Source of the DNA: Rosa chinensis
Taxonomy: Eukaryota > Streptophyta > Magnoliopsida > Rosales > Rosaceae
Length of the DNA: 64,000 bases
Assembly (NCBI RefSeq): GCF_002994745.2
Contig: NC_037090.1
Span: 14,248,001-14,312,000 of the forward strand
Direction of reading: 5' to 3'
The first letter of the stretch is position 1. The number at the start of each line of letters is the position of its first letter. The notes beneath the pieces were generated by a model. The model worked only from the letters and a program-made list of their open reading frames with translations, was not told where the DNA came from and searched no databases. Of the stretch, positions 9,540 to 22,046 are shown one piece after another. The translations under genes and the position numbers were made by a program.

Positions 9540-11213
9540 CAAATCATAATCATAATCCTCATCCTCTCTAGGAATCTAATTTGCGTTTGAAGGGTCATCA
9601 CTAGGGTTAGGGTTGGTGGAATCACCCGTAGAGAAAGGTGAAAATTGTGGTTATGTAGGATATCCCCAGGGGTAAGGTGGTTGCGGATAGTATCCACCGG
9701 GGTAATGGGGTTGTGGGAATCCACCGGTGAAGGGAGGTGGTAGGAATCCACCGGTTAAGGGAGGTTGTGGGAATCCATCGGGGCAAGGTGGTTGTGGGTA
9801 TGCACCGGGGTAAGGTACAGTCGTGGGTATGCACCGAGGTAAGGAGGTTGTGGGTATGCACCACCAAAATTTGGTTGTGGGAATGCACCACCAAAATTGA
9901 GTTGGGGATAATATCCACCCATAGAAGGTGGCGGTTGCTCGTCAAGATCTTCTTTCTTCGCTATCTTCTTTTGTTTTCTTGACCAATAACGCTTTTTATT
10001 TAGCATTATTTTACTTGTATCAATCTCCATAATACGCTCTTTCCTCTCTTTAATTCGATCTTGCCTTTCTTGAAATAGGAGTTGCTCTTTTCACATTTCT
10101 ATTTGCAAGAGGATACATGCTCTTTTCTCTTCCTCTTAGAGACTTCGAGCGAATTCGTCATCGGGTTTTTTCTTACTCGCGGTTGCCTCTATTTGGTTGT
10201 TCGCTATTCTCTCGAGAGTGCTTGACAAAGGACTTTGATCTTTCGCTGCCTTCTTTCCTTTCGGTATTGCTTCTTTTCCAGCCTTCCTTCCTTGAGGCCT
10301 CACATTAGGATCTGCAGTTTCACCTGCAATTACCTCATCTACATCCATGTCCAAGTTGATGGGAGAATTTCCAAGAATTAGTTGTGTGCGCATATGTTGA
10401 TTTCCTTCATTTGATGTTCCTCTGGATGTATGGCTAGGGATGTCTTTAAATTGTGTAAAGCCGTCCACAACTGCTTAACTATCAAAGCTCTTAAAATTGT
10501 GTCTTTTGGCCTTCCCAGTTTTTCTCTTCATCCCGGCATGCCACAATTTATGTGCTTCATCTTGCTATGTAAATAAATAAATAAACAATAAAAAATGCAA
10601 TTAGTACAAATATAAACGCTATTATGAAGGGTCATTTATTATAAATGTCATAATTTTAATAAGAAATTATCTCACAATTTTGCGTTAAAAATCAATGAGT
10701 ACAAATATAAACATCGTTGTAATTACATCATTATTTATCAACTAATTATTTTAATTGTAACGAAAAGCAATTACTACAATTAAAACGATATTATAATTAC
10801 TGCATTATTTATCATGTAATATTTTACTATAATGTATCAACAAATTAAATGATTTATCAACAAATACATACCTCATCAACCGCATTCGAACTGCTCTTGC
10901 ACCAATTTTTTGCTTGCCTTAATGCACAATGCCACTCAAAGAGTTCAACCTTCAAAATTTTCCACCTTCCCTGCAAAGATTGGGCTGATCGACTCTGCGG
11001 CCAATTTGCGTCAAAATGTCGCTTTACGCGCCTCCATAAGTCATTTTTTTTTTTCTGATTTGTGCCCACAACCGGACATTGGCTTACAACTTTCCAAGAC
11101 TTGCACAATTGAACATCTTCCTCATCCGTCCATCTCCTTTTATCTTGGGTATCTTCACTTTGATTTCCCTCTTGTCCGGCCACTGGACGTGTGTTTTTTG
11201 GTTGTTCGGCCAT
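9540..11213 (-). pseudogene. Harbinger ORF1-type Myb/trihelix protein pseudogene
   Basis: Exon 1 is 10872-11213: 114 codons with KRRWTDEEDVQLCKSWKVVS and DLWRRVKRHFDANWP...QSLQGRWKILK, a SANT/trihelix-like DNA-binding fold. A GT-AG intron joins it in phase to 10564. The frame then continues (DEAHKLWHAGMKRKTGKAKR) but has in-frame stops at 10475-10477, 10136-10138 and 10091-10093, with no frameshift. The middle is Lys-rich. The tail (about 9650-9960) is Pro/Gly/Tyr-rich and made of short repeats (GGAYPQP). This organisation matches the C-terminal region of plant NAM-associated/Harbinger ORF1 proteins. It is broken by point stops only, so decay may be recent. It lies inside the 9127-11877 element. 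Confidence 0.7.
9650..9900 (-). repeat. short direct repeats in ORF1 tail
   Basis: Units of roughly 25-30 bp built on GTGGGTATGCACCGGGGTAAGG or the related GTGGGAATCCACCGG recur about eight times. They encode the Pro/Gly/Tyr-rich tail of the ORF1 pseudogene. Confidence 0.7.
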
Positions 11214-11880
11214 ATTGGATATAAACAAATTTGGAAAATCAGAGCTATATGAATAGGAGGAAGGTGTAACTATAAAATATAATTTTTTGGGCGTGAGATG
11301 TTACAAAAATTTGTAGGTATTTATAGGGAAATTTTTACATTTTTTTTCTTCCCGTTTCTTTCCACTGAATAACCCTTGTTTTTTCTTCCCGTTTCTTTCC
11401 GTTGAATCACCTTTTTTTTCACTATTCCTTCATTACCGTTGGATCACTGTTTCAATTGAAACCAACGGCCCAGATTAAAGGACCGTTGGAATCAAAATCA
11501 CTTAAGAAGCCAACGGTTCAATGTCAAGTGTCCTCCCGCCCACTCAATGTCGCTACGCGATAAAATCCTGCTGCAGGTCGGCCACATGGTGCTTCTGGAT
11601 TGGTCAGTGTCTTCCACCCTTCGATTAAGCTGCGTCTGTCTCTTTGCGTTTCTTCCTGATGTCACCCCCACGTTCTCCAATGGGTAGTGCTGGCAGCTCC
11701 ATGACTTTGGGCAAGAAAAAAGTCACGACCTTGCCCTTTTTTTTGGCCTTGGTCATGCAAAGCCAACTCTTGGCTGGTGAAGCTTGGGCCGGTGGAAGGT
11801 GAAATTTTCTTCAGCTGGGCAACACCTCATCAAATCTGAGCTGGTGCCCCGTCAAAGAGCAACCGCTACACTTGCTCTAA

Positions 11881-12831
11881 TTCATAGACTCAAAAGACAA
11901 CTTTTCAATTTTCTTCAATACCCCTATTTATTTTCATATGCTTTAAAACACTTCACTTATTTCCACCTTTATCAATTTCTTCTTCTTCTTCTTTTTTTTC
12001 TATAAAAATATTTTTTCTTTTTTTCTTTTTATATACTCTCGCTCAACTTATTTTCATCTGTATTAAAACTCTCTAATTTCAAGTTTATAATTTTTTTTAA
12101 TTAATTAGTATCACCTTATCATTTATCAATTAAGAACCAAACGTACTTTTGTACGTTTGGTTCTTAATCACAGGATTGCAAGATTTTTTTTTTTTTTTTT
12201 TAAATAAAGGGCTGGTTCGGCTGCCATCAAGTCATGATTAATAGAACTGCCGAATACAAGGAGGGACATAGAGCCTAAACCCATAACTGCAATAAGCATC
12301 TAGAGTATGTCCAGAAATGATTTCAGGAATATCTATAAAGTACGTGTATTCTAACAAGCATCAACTGCCAAAGAGTACTCTACTGAATACTCCATTTGCT
12401 TTAATATAACAGTGATATAACGGAAAAATAACTTGATATGTAACCCAATTACAATGTAGTATAATTACCAATTGTTTAATATAGCGGTGACATAACAGAA
12501 AGATAACTTTACTGACTAATAATTACTTTATAGTACTTAATATGACAACTTCTGCTTTTAAGGGACTGTGACAGCCTGCTCACCGAATGGACAGTTTTTA
12601 AGGGAGTGTGAGGGACAAGTGAATCTGATGGTTGAAAATAAATGCATAATTTTAAGTTGTTTTTATTTCTGTTTTTAAAATTAATATATGTGGTTGAGAT
12701 GCATTTGTCCCTCACAGTTTCTTAAAACAATCGCTTAGGTGAGCAAATATGTAAATAATATTACACTCCCCAGGTTATTTCAAATAACTTGTTTGGGCGT
12801 ATTTGTTTGAAAATATATATTTAATATATTA
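11881..12831. other. intergenic with perfect 18-bp hairpin
   Basis: AT-rich, no gene. 12129-12168 is a perfect hairpin: an 18-bp stem (ATTAAGAACCAAACGTAC and its complement) with a 4-nt loop, followed by a T-rich run at 12186-12202. It may be the terminus of an unrecognised element. Confidence 0.6.
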
Positions 12832-13215
12832 CTAGCCTCTTAACACACGCTTGCGCGTGTGTCAATTGTTTTTTTTAAATGTTTTTTTGTTAAAAAAAAA
12901 TAGTTTTATATAATTTATTTCTTCATCAAAATGCAATAAAAAGTATTCCTTATAGTTTCTGGACTTGTGGTAAATAACAACTGGTGATTCATTGCTCACA
13001 CGTCTAGTAAAAGCCCTCCCACGTTAAGATTAACAATTTCTTCTCTCTCTTCTTTTCTTTTTCTCTTTTCTTGTCTTTCTTTTTCCTATTTTTAATTTAT
13101 TGTTTTGTCCATTATCTATTAAAGTTTATAGTCTTAGAGTTTTAATTAATCAAGGGCAATTGTAGGATTATTGAAAATTTAACCTTAAACCTTATTGGCT
13201 TAATTAATACTGATA
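12832..13215 (-). mobile_element. Helitron-like element, 3' end clear
   Basis: Read on the minus strand it ends with a hairpin (12843-12862, stem ACACACGC/GCGTGTGT) followed after a few bases by CTAG (12832-12835) and then T. That is the Helitron 3' signature. The 5' boundary is uncertain and is placed next to the following element. Confidence 0.5.
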
Positions 13216-13496
13216 CTAGCATTTCTCCACATATTTTCTACATGTGCAAGTTATTATTTTTTTTCCAGAAAATAAAAAAGAAAAAAGTTAGTTATTGCAG
13301 AGAAAAGAAAATGGGAGAGAGAAAAATGGGTTATGGGTATTTTTTTAAAAAAAAAATTTATAATAAAAATTTATTTTGTAAATATCGTAATTATCCTTAT
13401 GATTTAATTAATTCTCAAAATTTATTAATTTTCTATGGTCATTTCTGTCAAAATTTTAGATTTTGACTAACAAAACTTCTTCTCTTAATAATAGTA
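13216..13496 (-). mobile_element. short non-autonomous Helitron
   Basis: Minus-strand 5' region TACTATTATTAAGAGAAG (near 13496) and 3' CTAG at 13216-13219 followed by T, preceded by a short hairpin (CACAT...ATGTG, 13228-13246). No coding capacity. Confidence 0.6.
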
Positions 13497-13758
13497 CTAG
13501 ACTCCAAACACACCCTATGGGTGTGAATAATTACGTGGGAAATTATTTCACAGATTGTAGAGAAAATTGCTGCATATATTTTGTTTTTTATTTTTGATTT
13601 TTTTTGTTAAATTTCTTTTCTTTTTATTTTATTTGCAAATTGACCATTTTGTTTTTCTCAAATATTTCAGTTCAAATATTTTTTAATATTTGAGGGATAT
13701 TTTGGTAAAATTTTTCTGTTTTGGCTGACAAACTCTCTTATCTTAATAATAGTATAGA
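13497..13758 (-). mobile_element. short non-autonomous Helitron
   Basis: 262 bp. Minus-strand 5' end TCTATACTATTATTAAGA (13741-13758), preceded by A. The 3' end is CTAG (13497-13500) followed by T, with the perfect 7-bp hairpin CACACCC-tat-GGGTGTG at 13509-13525. Insertion between A and T, a TC start and a CTAG end after a hairpin are the accepted Helitron marks. Confidence 0.75.
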
Positions 13759-14143
13759 TATATTAAGCAAATTCTTAATTCCCATAGTTACATTTTTGAA
13801 ACTCCTATTATGCCCTTTGTTAATTTTTTTTTTGATCAAAATGCCCTTTGTTAATTGAATTGTTTTGAAAATAAAAATTATATTAGAAGGCTAAAATAGA
13901 AATAAATAAAATCAGTTATTTTTCCAAGAAATGATAGACAAAAGATAAGGAAAAAACTCCCACGTTTGAAAGTTGAAACCATTAATAACGGTCCGTTATG
14001 CTGCCCTCAATCTTTTTTTTTCCCCTTAAAATTTCACTATTTTTTGTCACACAAAATTTCATTGCAAAAAAATTCCAAATATTAAAAATATTTTTTTTTA
14101 CAAAAGCAAATTGACAAGCGCGAAGCGCATGTCAAGAGACTAG
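13759..14143 (+). mobile_element. Helitron 3' end, 5' boundary not found
   Basis: Ends in plus orientation with hairpin GACAAGCGC-gaa-GCGCATGTC (14113-14133, one mismatch in the stem) and CTAG at 14140-14143 followed by T. No TCTATACTATT-type start is visible upstream, so the left limit is only a placeholder. Confidence 0.5.
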
Positions 14144-14177
14144 TAATTAATAATCTTTTATTTTTGTTTTTTGAATA

Positions 14178-14488
14178 TCTATACTATTATTAAGAGAACC
14201 CACGTACTTTGTTAGCCAAAGTGGGTGTGAATTTACTTAAATATGCTTAAACTATAGGTTAATTTAAAATACTTTTTAATATATGAGAGGTGTTATGGTA
14301 AATAGTAAAATATAAATATAAATAAAAATTCAGAAGAAGAAAAAATGAAATTTATCCCACTTTCTACAGATATAACTTCTCACATTTTACCATTGTAACT
14401 TCCTACTCTTTTTTTTTCTCCAAAAAGTAAAATTAAGAATAAAAATAAAAATAAAATGGTTTAACACATGCATCGGAATAAAGACTAG
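14178..14488 (+). mobile_element. short non-autonomous Helitron
   Basis: 311 bp. Starts TCTATACTATTATTAAGAGA after an A and ends GACTAG (CTAG 14485-14488) before a T. The 3' hairpin is weak. It shares its 5' end with the opposite-strand element at 13497-13758 and lies 34 bp from the previous Helitron end. Confidence 0.7.
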
Positions 14489-14832
14489 TAGTAGTTAATA
14501 ATTTCAGATATGTAAATGTAGAGGAATGACTGTGTTTGAAATGATGGTAAAAGAAAATAGTAGCCCTAAAATTATTCCACGCAAGGACAAACTGTCTAAG
14601 AGTCTAGGACCCAGGTCAATCAACCAACACTGCCCGCTAAAAATTCACGTGACCATCAAAACGGCAGTTTCAACGTCGAGAAATCTTTGAAACTTACACA
14701 TGGCGGCCCTCAGAGGCAGAAAAAAACGCTTCAGTTTCAGAGAGGTTGGTCACAGATCACTACATATCTCTCTCTCCCTCCGAATCAAACGCCCCCGGAC
14801 CCTCATCTCTCTCTCTTTTTCTGGGAGTTACG
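14489..14832 (+). promoter_or_regulatory. upstream region of TBC gene
   Basis: About 340 bp before the start codon. A CT-rich stretch (CTCTCTCTCCCTCC, about 14768-14781, and again at about 14807-14819) resembles a plant 5' UTR pyrimidine tract. No clear TATA box. The last Helitron ends at 14488, so the promoter is short or includes transposon DNA. Confidence 0.45.
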
Positions 14833-17800
14833 ATGATGCCGGAAGAGCGCTTCAATGTCCGCCACGCTCATAAGCCCAGGAGGTAAAGAGTACGCTCTCA
14901 CGCACTGTATACTTTCCTTTCTTCCTCGCAACGTGTCTGTGTAAACCTGAATCCTCGCATTTTCTGTAATGAGACTATATGTGTTAGTTAGAGTCACTCT
15001 GATCCTTCTTCTTCTTGCTGATACTTCGGAACAGAGAGTGACCGAGTCTTGTCACATCCAAAATCATCTGTTTCATTCGGATCGTAGCTACATCGATTCT
15101 CTATTGATCTTGGTTCTTGAAACTAAGCTATAGAATTCAAATTCGTTTTTGTTTTGCGTTTAGAATTTTGAGTTCTGCTTCAGGATTGGTTGGTCTTGGA
15201 TTTGATGAGGTTCAGGATTGGCTAGTCTTGAATTTTGATGAGGTATTGTGGTAGCAGTCTATGGTTTTGAGGGTCAATTAGGGTTAGGGTTGGTTCCAAT
15301 GGGTAATGTGGATGATTGATATTCGATTTTAAATGTAATGTGGCGCGAGGTTTAGAAGTCTGAGATTGATCGATACTAGAGAAAATGAGAGCTATGGGAA
15401 GTAGAGTTGAAACTCTTTGTGAAGCATGTTGTTGTCCTTCTTGAGTAAGCGCTCGTTGGAGGCTGATTCCAGGTCTGCAAAGCTCAGCGACTTATTTTCA
15501 GAGTTTGCATTTGATACCAGATAAAGCAAATCTTGGTTTTCGTTTTCTGTTCCTGTCCAGTTTATGCTTCTTTATTTCGAAGTTTGAACGTCGGTGAATT
15601 TGTTTTTTTATTTTTTTTATTTTTTTGGGCATTGATTTCATGTTCATGCTGCATTTGGTTGTTTTTTGTTGTTGAATTTTTTTCCAACATATATTGTGAT
15701 AGTTATGCTTTGCATGACTAGAGAATCTGATGTCAACAGGGACGCCTATGGGTTTGCTTTGAGACCTCAATATGTACAAACATATCAAGAATACGCTCAT
15801 ATCTACAAGGTATATCATTTATAAACTGGTTTAATCCTGTTTCTCTGTCCTATTTAGAAGAATATACATAAGAGGCACATGTTATGACCATCTTCTCTGT
15901 TATTGAAAAGATTTTGAGATTGTTTTGGAATTACTTCAGCCTTTGTACCATATTATCAACTAGGCCTGAATTCAATGTGTAGGGGAGTACATAAAGCTCT
16001 TATTTCAACTATAAACTGATATTTTACATGTGACTGTTGTAGGAGGTATATACTGCTGAAACTTGTGTTTAATTTTGAAGCTAGACATTGAGCTTTATAG
16101 AAAACTAAAGTGACATGATAATAGGTTCCACTTTGTTATAGTTTCAAAATAAATGGAGGCTTTACAAATGTCTATGTTCTGGGAATATTTCTTCTGTTGA
16201 AACACACCCAATGGACTAAAGTAAGAAACATTTGACTGTTCAGTTTAGTGATAAATTTATGGTGTCAGGAGGAGGAAGATGAACGATCAGATAAATGGAA
16301 GAATTTCCTTGAACATATAGAAAAATCTTCTCAGTCGTGCTCTCTTGAGAAGGCACATACAGAGGAATTGCCAGCTGAAGCTACAGAGCAGAAGGCATAT
16401 AGAGAGGAACTTCAAGCTGAACCTACTGAGCAGAAAGCAGAGATAGTTTCTGAGAGCGATGAGGAAGGGAATGACAAAAGTAGTCTGAAATCTATTTCTG
16501 AAGGTTCATCAGAAAGAGATCCCAAAAAGGAGGCTCAACTTCCAAAAGAAACAGGAAAAAGTAAGGTCCAAACATGGAGCTTCATTAGGTCATCCCTTAG
16601 TTCCATTGAAAATATGATGAGCATTCGTGTTAGGAAACAAAAGAATATGAAAGATGAGCATATAGTTGTGGATAAAGACCATCTTCCATCAATAGAAGAA
16701 GTTCCTTCACAAGATGCTTTTGAGGATGGTCAAGAGGAAGACATTTATCTTGATGCCTCCAGTGGAGCAACTTCTGTAAGTAACAGAGAATCTGACGGAT
16801 TGAAAGCTTCTGGGGAAGATGAGGTTGTGGATGGTGGTGTCTGTAACAGTGTGCAAGCTGATCAGACAAAAGAAGATGTGGCTAATGGGATCCATCCAGA
16901 ACCTCTCTTTCCCTGGAACCAGGAACTGGAGTCCCTTGTTCATGGAGGAGTTCCAAGAGATCTCAGGGGAGAGGTAAAACTGATAAGTTCAACTTGATTT
17001 CTTTTACAAAGATCAGTTGTTTGAGAGGAAATTCACTGTTTTCTAGCTTTCCTTGGCAGGTATGGCAAGCTTTTGTAGGTGTGAAGGCTCGTCGGGTGGA
17101 GAAATATTATTATGACCTCCTGGCTGAAGAAACAGATCCTGGCGAAAGCATGGATAATGATAATTCATGTGGTGCTTTCAGAAAATGGAGAAAGCAGATT
17201 GAGAAGGTCATTAGATGCATGTGCCTTGGACTTTATCGTTTCAATTCGTAGGTGCTACTTCTTTTGCTTCGTATTGCAATCTGGGTTTCTCCCTAAACTA
17301 AATTTTTGTATTCTAATGCAGGACATACCACGTACCTTTCCAGGACATCCTGCATTAGATGAGAACGGTCGGAATTCATTGAGGCGTTTGCTTTTGGCTT
17401 ATGCTCGTCATAACCCCTCTGTTGGGTACTGCCAGGTAATCAGGGACATTCGACATTTTATTATGTATTTGTTTCAATGGACATTTCACTCCTTGCAAGG
17501 AAAATCGTTTTTTTTTTTCTGGCCAATCCATTCATTTATATCTTGGATGTATTACTGTTTTTGTCAATTTTATTATTACTCTGGTATGGAAATATATGCA
17601 GGCAATGAATTTCTTTGCAGGGTTATTGCTACTTCTGATGCCTGAGGAAAATGCTTTTTGGTAAGTTCTAAGACCTCATATCCATCTACCTCTCTTCTAA
17701 TTGTAGTTATTTTTTATATCACAAAATGGATCCTCCGTAATTACTTCTGTAGAGAAATTGTTTAATAATACTTGTGAATTGTGCATCAGCTGTCCTTGGA

Positions 17801-20800
17801 GCATATATGTGTGATTTCTGCATAGATGTCACTCTTTTTCATGTGTGTGTGTGTGTTTCAGTAATTGATAGTTAGCTTTGAACATTAGAGCAGGTAAGTT
17901 TCACCAATTTGTACAGAAATGTTCTATAACAACCTGGCTACTGGTATAAATTAGTTTGTTTTTATGAATTTTCATATAGGACTTTGGTGGGTATCATGGA
18001 CGACTATTTTGATGGCTACTATACTGAAGAAATGATAGAATCTCAGGTATGGTTTCAAAGTTTAGAGTTCTTGAGCAGTCATGAAGGTTTTGGCCTAGGC
18101 CATTAGGATCTGGGCCAACAATTATTTGGTCTCGCTTCACTATTAGATCCTAACATGTGAAATTAACGTATATTTGAACTAGATCTTCTGCTCTACTACC
18201 ATGAGAAACTGCTGTTAGTTTACTGCTAGTTCCCTAATACTTGAGCCTAAGCTTTATCTTATACTCCTTAGGGAGGAATCCATTCTATGAAATTTTCATG
18301 AAAAAGTAGTTGTTCTGTTTATCAGGTGGACCAGCTTGTTTTTGAGGAACTAGTGCGAGAAAAGTTTCCAAAATTGGGTTTGTATGCTTTTAATTTCCGA
18401 TTTTGAATCTCACTTTTCTGGTTCTTTATATTGCTTAGTCTGTGCTGCCTTTTTTCATTCTGAGTAGCATTTATTGCAGTGAATCATCTGGATTACTTGG
18501 GAGTCCAGGTGGGATGGATCATTGGACCCTGGTTTCTTTCCATTTTTGTAAATATGATTCCTTGGGAAAGCGGTGAGATTAATCTGGCATGTGCTTTTTG
18601 TTGTGTAAATAACTATTCACTTTAGTTGAATTTTGAGGTTAACTTTGAAGTCTTCTTGTTATATATTGTCTACCTTCTTGTTGCCTCCTTGATCTTCAGT
18701 TATTCGAGTTTGGGACGTGCTTCTGTTTGAAGGAAATCGTGTTATGCTATTTCGAACAGCACTTGCTTTATTGGAGTTATATGGTATGCTCCTGTAGTGT
18801 TACAAATTCATAAGTTTCATAAGAGATGATTTTGTTTTTTCAATAGCCAAAGCAATGTAATTTCATTATTTATATATGTGCCTGCAGGTCCTGCTATAGT
18901 CACCACTAAAGATGCAGGGGATGCTATTGTTTTGTTTCAGTCCCTTGTTGGCTCCACATTTGATAGCAGCCAGCTAGTTTTGACTGCATGCATGGGATTT
19001 TTAGCTATAACTGAAACTAGATTGAAAGAGTTGAGAGATAAGCATCGGCCAACTGTATTAGAAGTAGTTGAGGAAAGAGCTAGGGCTAAGAAATGGAAGG
19101 ATTCAAAAGGGCTATCAGCTAAGCTGTACAGTTTTAAGCATGATCCTACTATAACAGAAGAAAAAAGTACTACTGAAGAAGAAAGCGCCAATGGAGATGT
19201 ATCTCAATCGAAATCTGATTCCTGTAATCTAGATGAAATGCTTAAAGGCCTGTCTCTTTCTTCAGAACTAGATTCCTTATCGGATCCTCAGGACCAGGTT
19301 GCTTTCTTTCTCAATTTTTTTTTTCTCATCTATCTAATATGATGTGAAATTATTCATAATTCTCAGTAAATTTGGGCAATTTCATTTGACATACTGGGCA
19401 AGTCCGTGATGACTTTGATGTAGGTTTCTGTTTCTGTTTCTGTTGCTTTATTTTACCATCTTTCTACCGTAACGGAAGTATTTCTCATTTACCTAATTGG
19501 ACTGAATTTTCTGACTATGGATAATAGTATTACTAAGGTATTCTACTTGTAATTAGCAACAATATGAGCAAACCCATGTGCAATTTCTTTTATGTTTCAG
19601 TCATTAGCTGCTTCTGTGCAGGTGGATTGGTTGAAGGTTGAGTTATGCAGGGTGCTGGAGGAGAAAAGATCTTCTGTACTCAGGTTATTTGCTACTTGAA
19701 TTTAGTGGTTTAAAGTTCTATACTTCTGGTGACCTGTTTTGTTAGTTTCCCCAATAAAAGTTTATATGTCTTGAGATAAATTGACGTAATTGAGTTCCGG
19801 GCCTGGTTCCAATACAGTTGGAATCCTGCCATGCATTGTTTACTCTATCCACGCTGCATCCACTTTCCAGGTTAATATATGGCCATGAGTTTACCTCAAC
19901 ATTTTCATTTCTGGAAAGTACACATGAAACTTCCATGATCAGACTCTCTAACTCAACCTATTTAGTAATGGCCTCAATTAGGGATTTGACTGAAAGATCA
20001 AAAGGTGCATATAAATCCATAGAAGGCCATCTATTTTCATGCATGTAATCATCTTATGTATATGTTTGTGACTTCTGAAAACAATCACTGAAATTCTGTT
20101 TGCGATTTCTCTTCTTTTCCAGATCCGAGGAGTTGGAGACGGCACTTATGGAGATTGTCAGGCATGATAATCGACGAGAATTAAGTGCAAAGGTAATTCA
20201 ATTATTGATATAGCTGACTGTTTTTATTGCTCTCTGTTGCCTCTTTCTATGTTAAATAGTGATGTTTCAGTGCAACCACCTCCCAGTAGCATGTCTAATT
20301 TATTGGATGCTTTATGTTTTTTGTGTACACTTCTGCAAAGGTAATTCATGAAAAGGCATTCAGGTTATGTCAGCAGAATATATCCCTGAAGTTATTGCAT
20401 TGTCTTCAATGGATATAATTTCTGTGACATTAATGTTACTGTCTGAGTGTGCTGAATTGGTAGCGAATTGACGCATAAATTATATGGTTATCTAACTTAT
20501 TTCAATCATATGATTTATCAAATCAAAACGGCAAGGATTACCCCCTTAAAAAAACACTATTTGGACACAAATTTGACCATTGGATATAATCTTTTCGGAA
20601 CGGTTAAGATAAATAGTGACATTGATCCATTTTTGGTTAACAAGGCGAGACTCTTTTTTTTTTTTCCTCTCGTCTCAATTTTCAGAGACCATGCTTATGG
20701 TCCTGCAGGTTGAGCAGTTGGAGCATGAGGTGGCTGAGCTACACCAAGCCCTTGAGGACAAGACAGAGCAAGAAGCTGCAATGCTTAAGGTTTAAATTTA

Positions 20801-22046
20801 CTACTTGTTTTCTCCTTTGTTTGGGGTCAGAAGAGAGGGAAGATGATCTCTCTTTTTTCCCCTCTATCTCTTTAGGTATTGATGTTGGTAGAGCAAGAAC
20901 AAAAGGTAACTGAAGAAGCCAGAATAAGTGCCGAGCAAGAAGCGATAACACAGAAACATGCACTTTATGTGCTTCAGGTTCATCTCGATCTTTCTCTTAT
21001 ATACTGGTATATAGTGTTTCTGGAATGTGTCTTTCATATTTTGAAGCCATTTCCTAACATTTGGGAAGTAAATGAAGGCCCATTGAAAATAAAATTTTTA
21101 TTGGGATGCACATATACTTGGTCAACATGTGAGTTTATGCATCTTTCAATAATTGATTTATATCCATTTATTAACTCAACAACACATGCAGGAAAAATAT
21201 GACAAAGCTATGTCTTCACTTACTGAAATGGAAAAGAGGGTAAAAGTGGCAGAATCAATGCTGGAGGCTACATTGCAATATGAATCTGGCCAAGCTAAAG
21301 CTTTATCTCCACGGTACTTGAAAGTCTGCTAGCTGAGTTTTTAGAACCAGTTTTATGATGGTTTATGCAGTTACAATCAGTGAAAAAGTTGAAATAATAA
21401 TCTCTCATCATTTTCAGTGGCAGACATATGCTTCTATACCTAATGAGATAGTATGCTATGTAGGTCTTTGCCAGGCTCAACGCAGGGAAATCCCACAAGG
21501 AAGATACCTCTTCTGTCATTTGGTCTTGGTTGGCGTGACAGAATGAAGGTACTGTGATACCTCTTCTACTGACACATATTCCGCGTTGATTGCATGCGTT
21601 TCAGATACAGTTTGAAGTGTATTTCCTGGTACTCCTAACACTTGGTGGTGTTAAATGTATATTCATGATTCGTTCTATATTACATCCTCAAATTAGGACA
21701 GCTGCTAGTTCATGCTAGTAGTTTGTCGTTGTCATTTTTAAAGCACTTACAGAAAGAGTGCCAGAAACTAACAGACAAGTGGCATTCACATTGCTCTAAA
21801 CTATGAGAGTGTCCCTATGATCTTTTAGCCTTAACCAGCACATAACATTTTTCGGTCTTTGTTTGTAAATCTTTTCAGAGATCCAATGACAGTAAATCAA
21901 CCAATGAACAAAGTGACCCACCAATTCCACAAGAGGAAACCACTCCCACTCCACAAGAGAAAACTTCTCCCACTCCACAGGAAAAAACTGGTGAGGAAGT
22001 GCAGGAACATGTAGAGGGGGGAAGTGATACCCAAGTATTTGACTAG
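14833..22046 (+). CDS. TBC-domain Rab GTPase-activating protein
   Basis: Eighteen exons: 14833-14882, 15740-15809, 16269-16973, 17060-17206, 17322-17435, 17602-17660, 17980-18046, 18326-18377, 18480-18572, 18700-18783, 18888-19297, 19622-19683, 20123-20192, 20709-20789, 20876-20977, 21192-21313, 21464-21548, 21879-22046. All phases close, giving 846 aa. An N-terminal conserved block (DAYGFALRPQYV...EEEDERSDKW) and an acidic linker precede the TBC domain (GVPRDLRGEVWQAF, about 268-281). Both catalytic fingers are present: the arginine in IEKDIPR (about 322-328) and the glutamine in VGYCQ (362). A Glu-rich coiled coil (about 620-760) and RKIPLLSFGLGWRDRMK near the C-terminus follow. TBC proteins speed GTP hydrolysis by Rab GTPases in membrane traffic; the Rab partner is unknown. 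The exon 12 acceptor could instead be at 19601, adding seven in-frame residues. Confidence 0.92.

Larger units (their letters stand above)
9127..11877 (-). mobile_element. PIF/Harbinger element carrying ORF1 only
   Basis: 2751 bp with short inverted ends GAGCAAGTTCACCCGTAA (9127-) and, at the other end, GAGCAAGTGTAGCGGTTG on the minus strand, flanked by TAA at 9124-9126 and 11878-11880. The only coding content is a decayed Myb/trihelix-like ORF1 gene on the minus strand; no DDE transposase sequence was found. PIF/Harbinger elements normally carry two genes, ORF1 (Myb-like DNA binding) and a DDE transposase, so this one is non-autonomous. The MITE at 43105-43366 has the same end sequence. Confidence 0.75.

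Noticed and set aside
16248..16997. 249-codon ORF as a separate gene
   Set aside because: It is exon 3 of the TBC gene read through both splice sites; the exon boundaries 16269 and 16973 fit the family.
21475..21548. Acceptor at 21474 (TTTGCCAG) for TBC exon 17
   Set aside because: It shifts the frame and gives an early stop. The acceptor at 21463 (ATGTAG) restores RKIPLLSFGLGWRDRMK, known from homologues.
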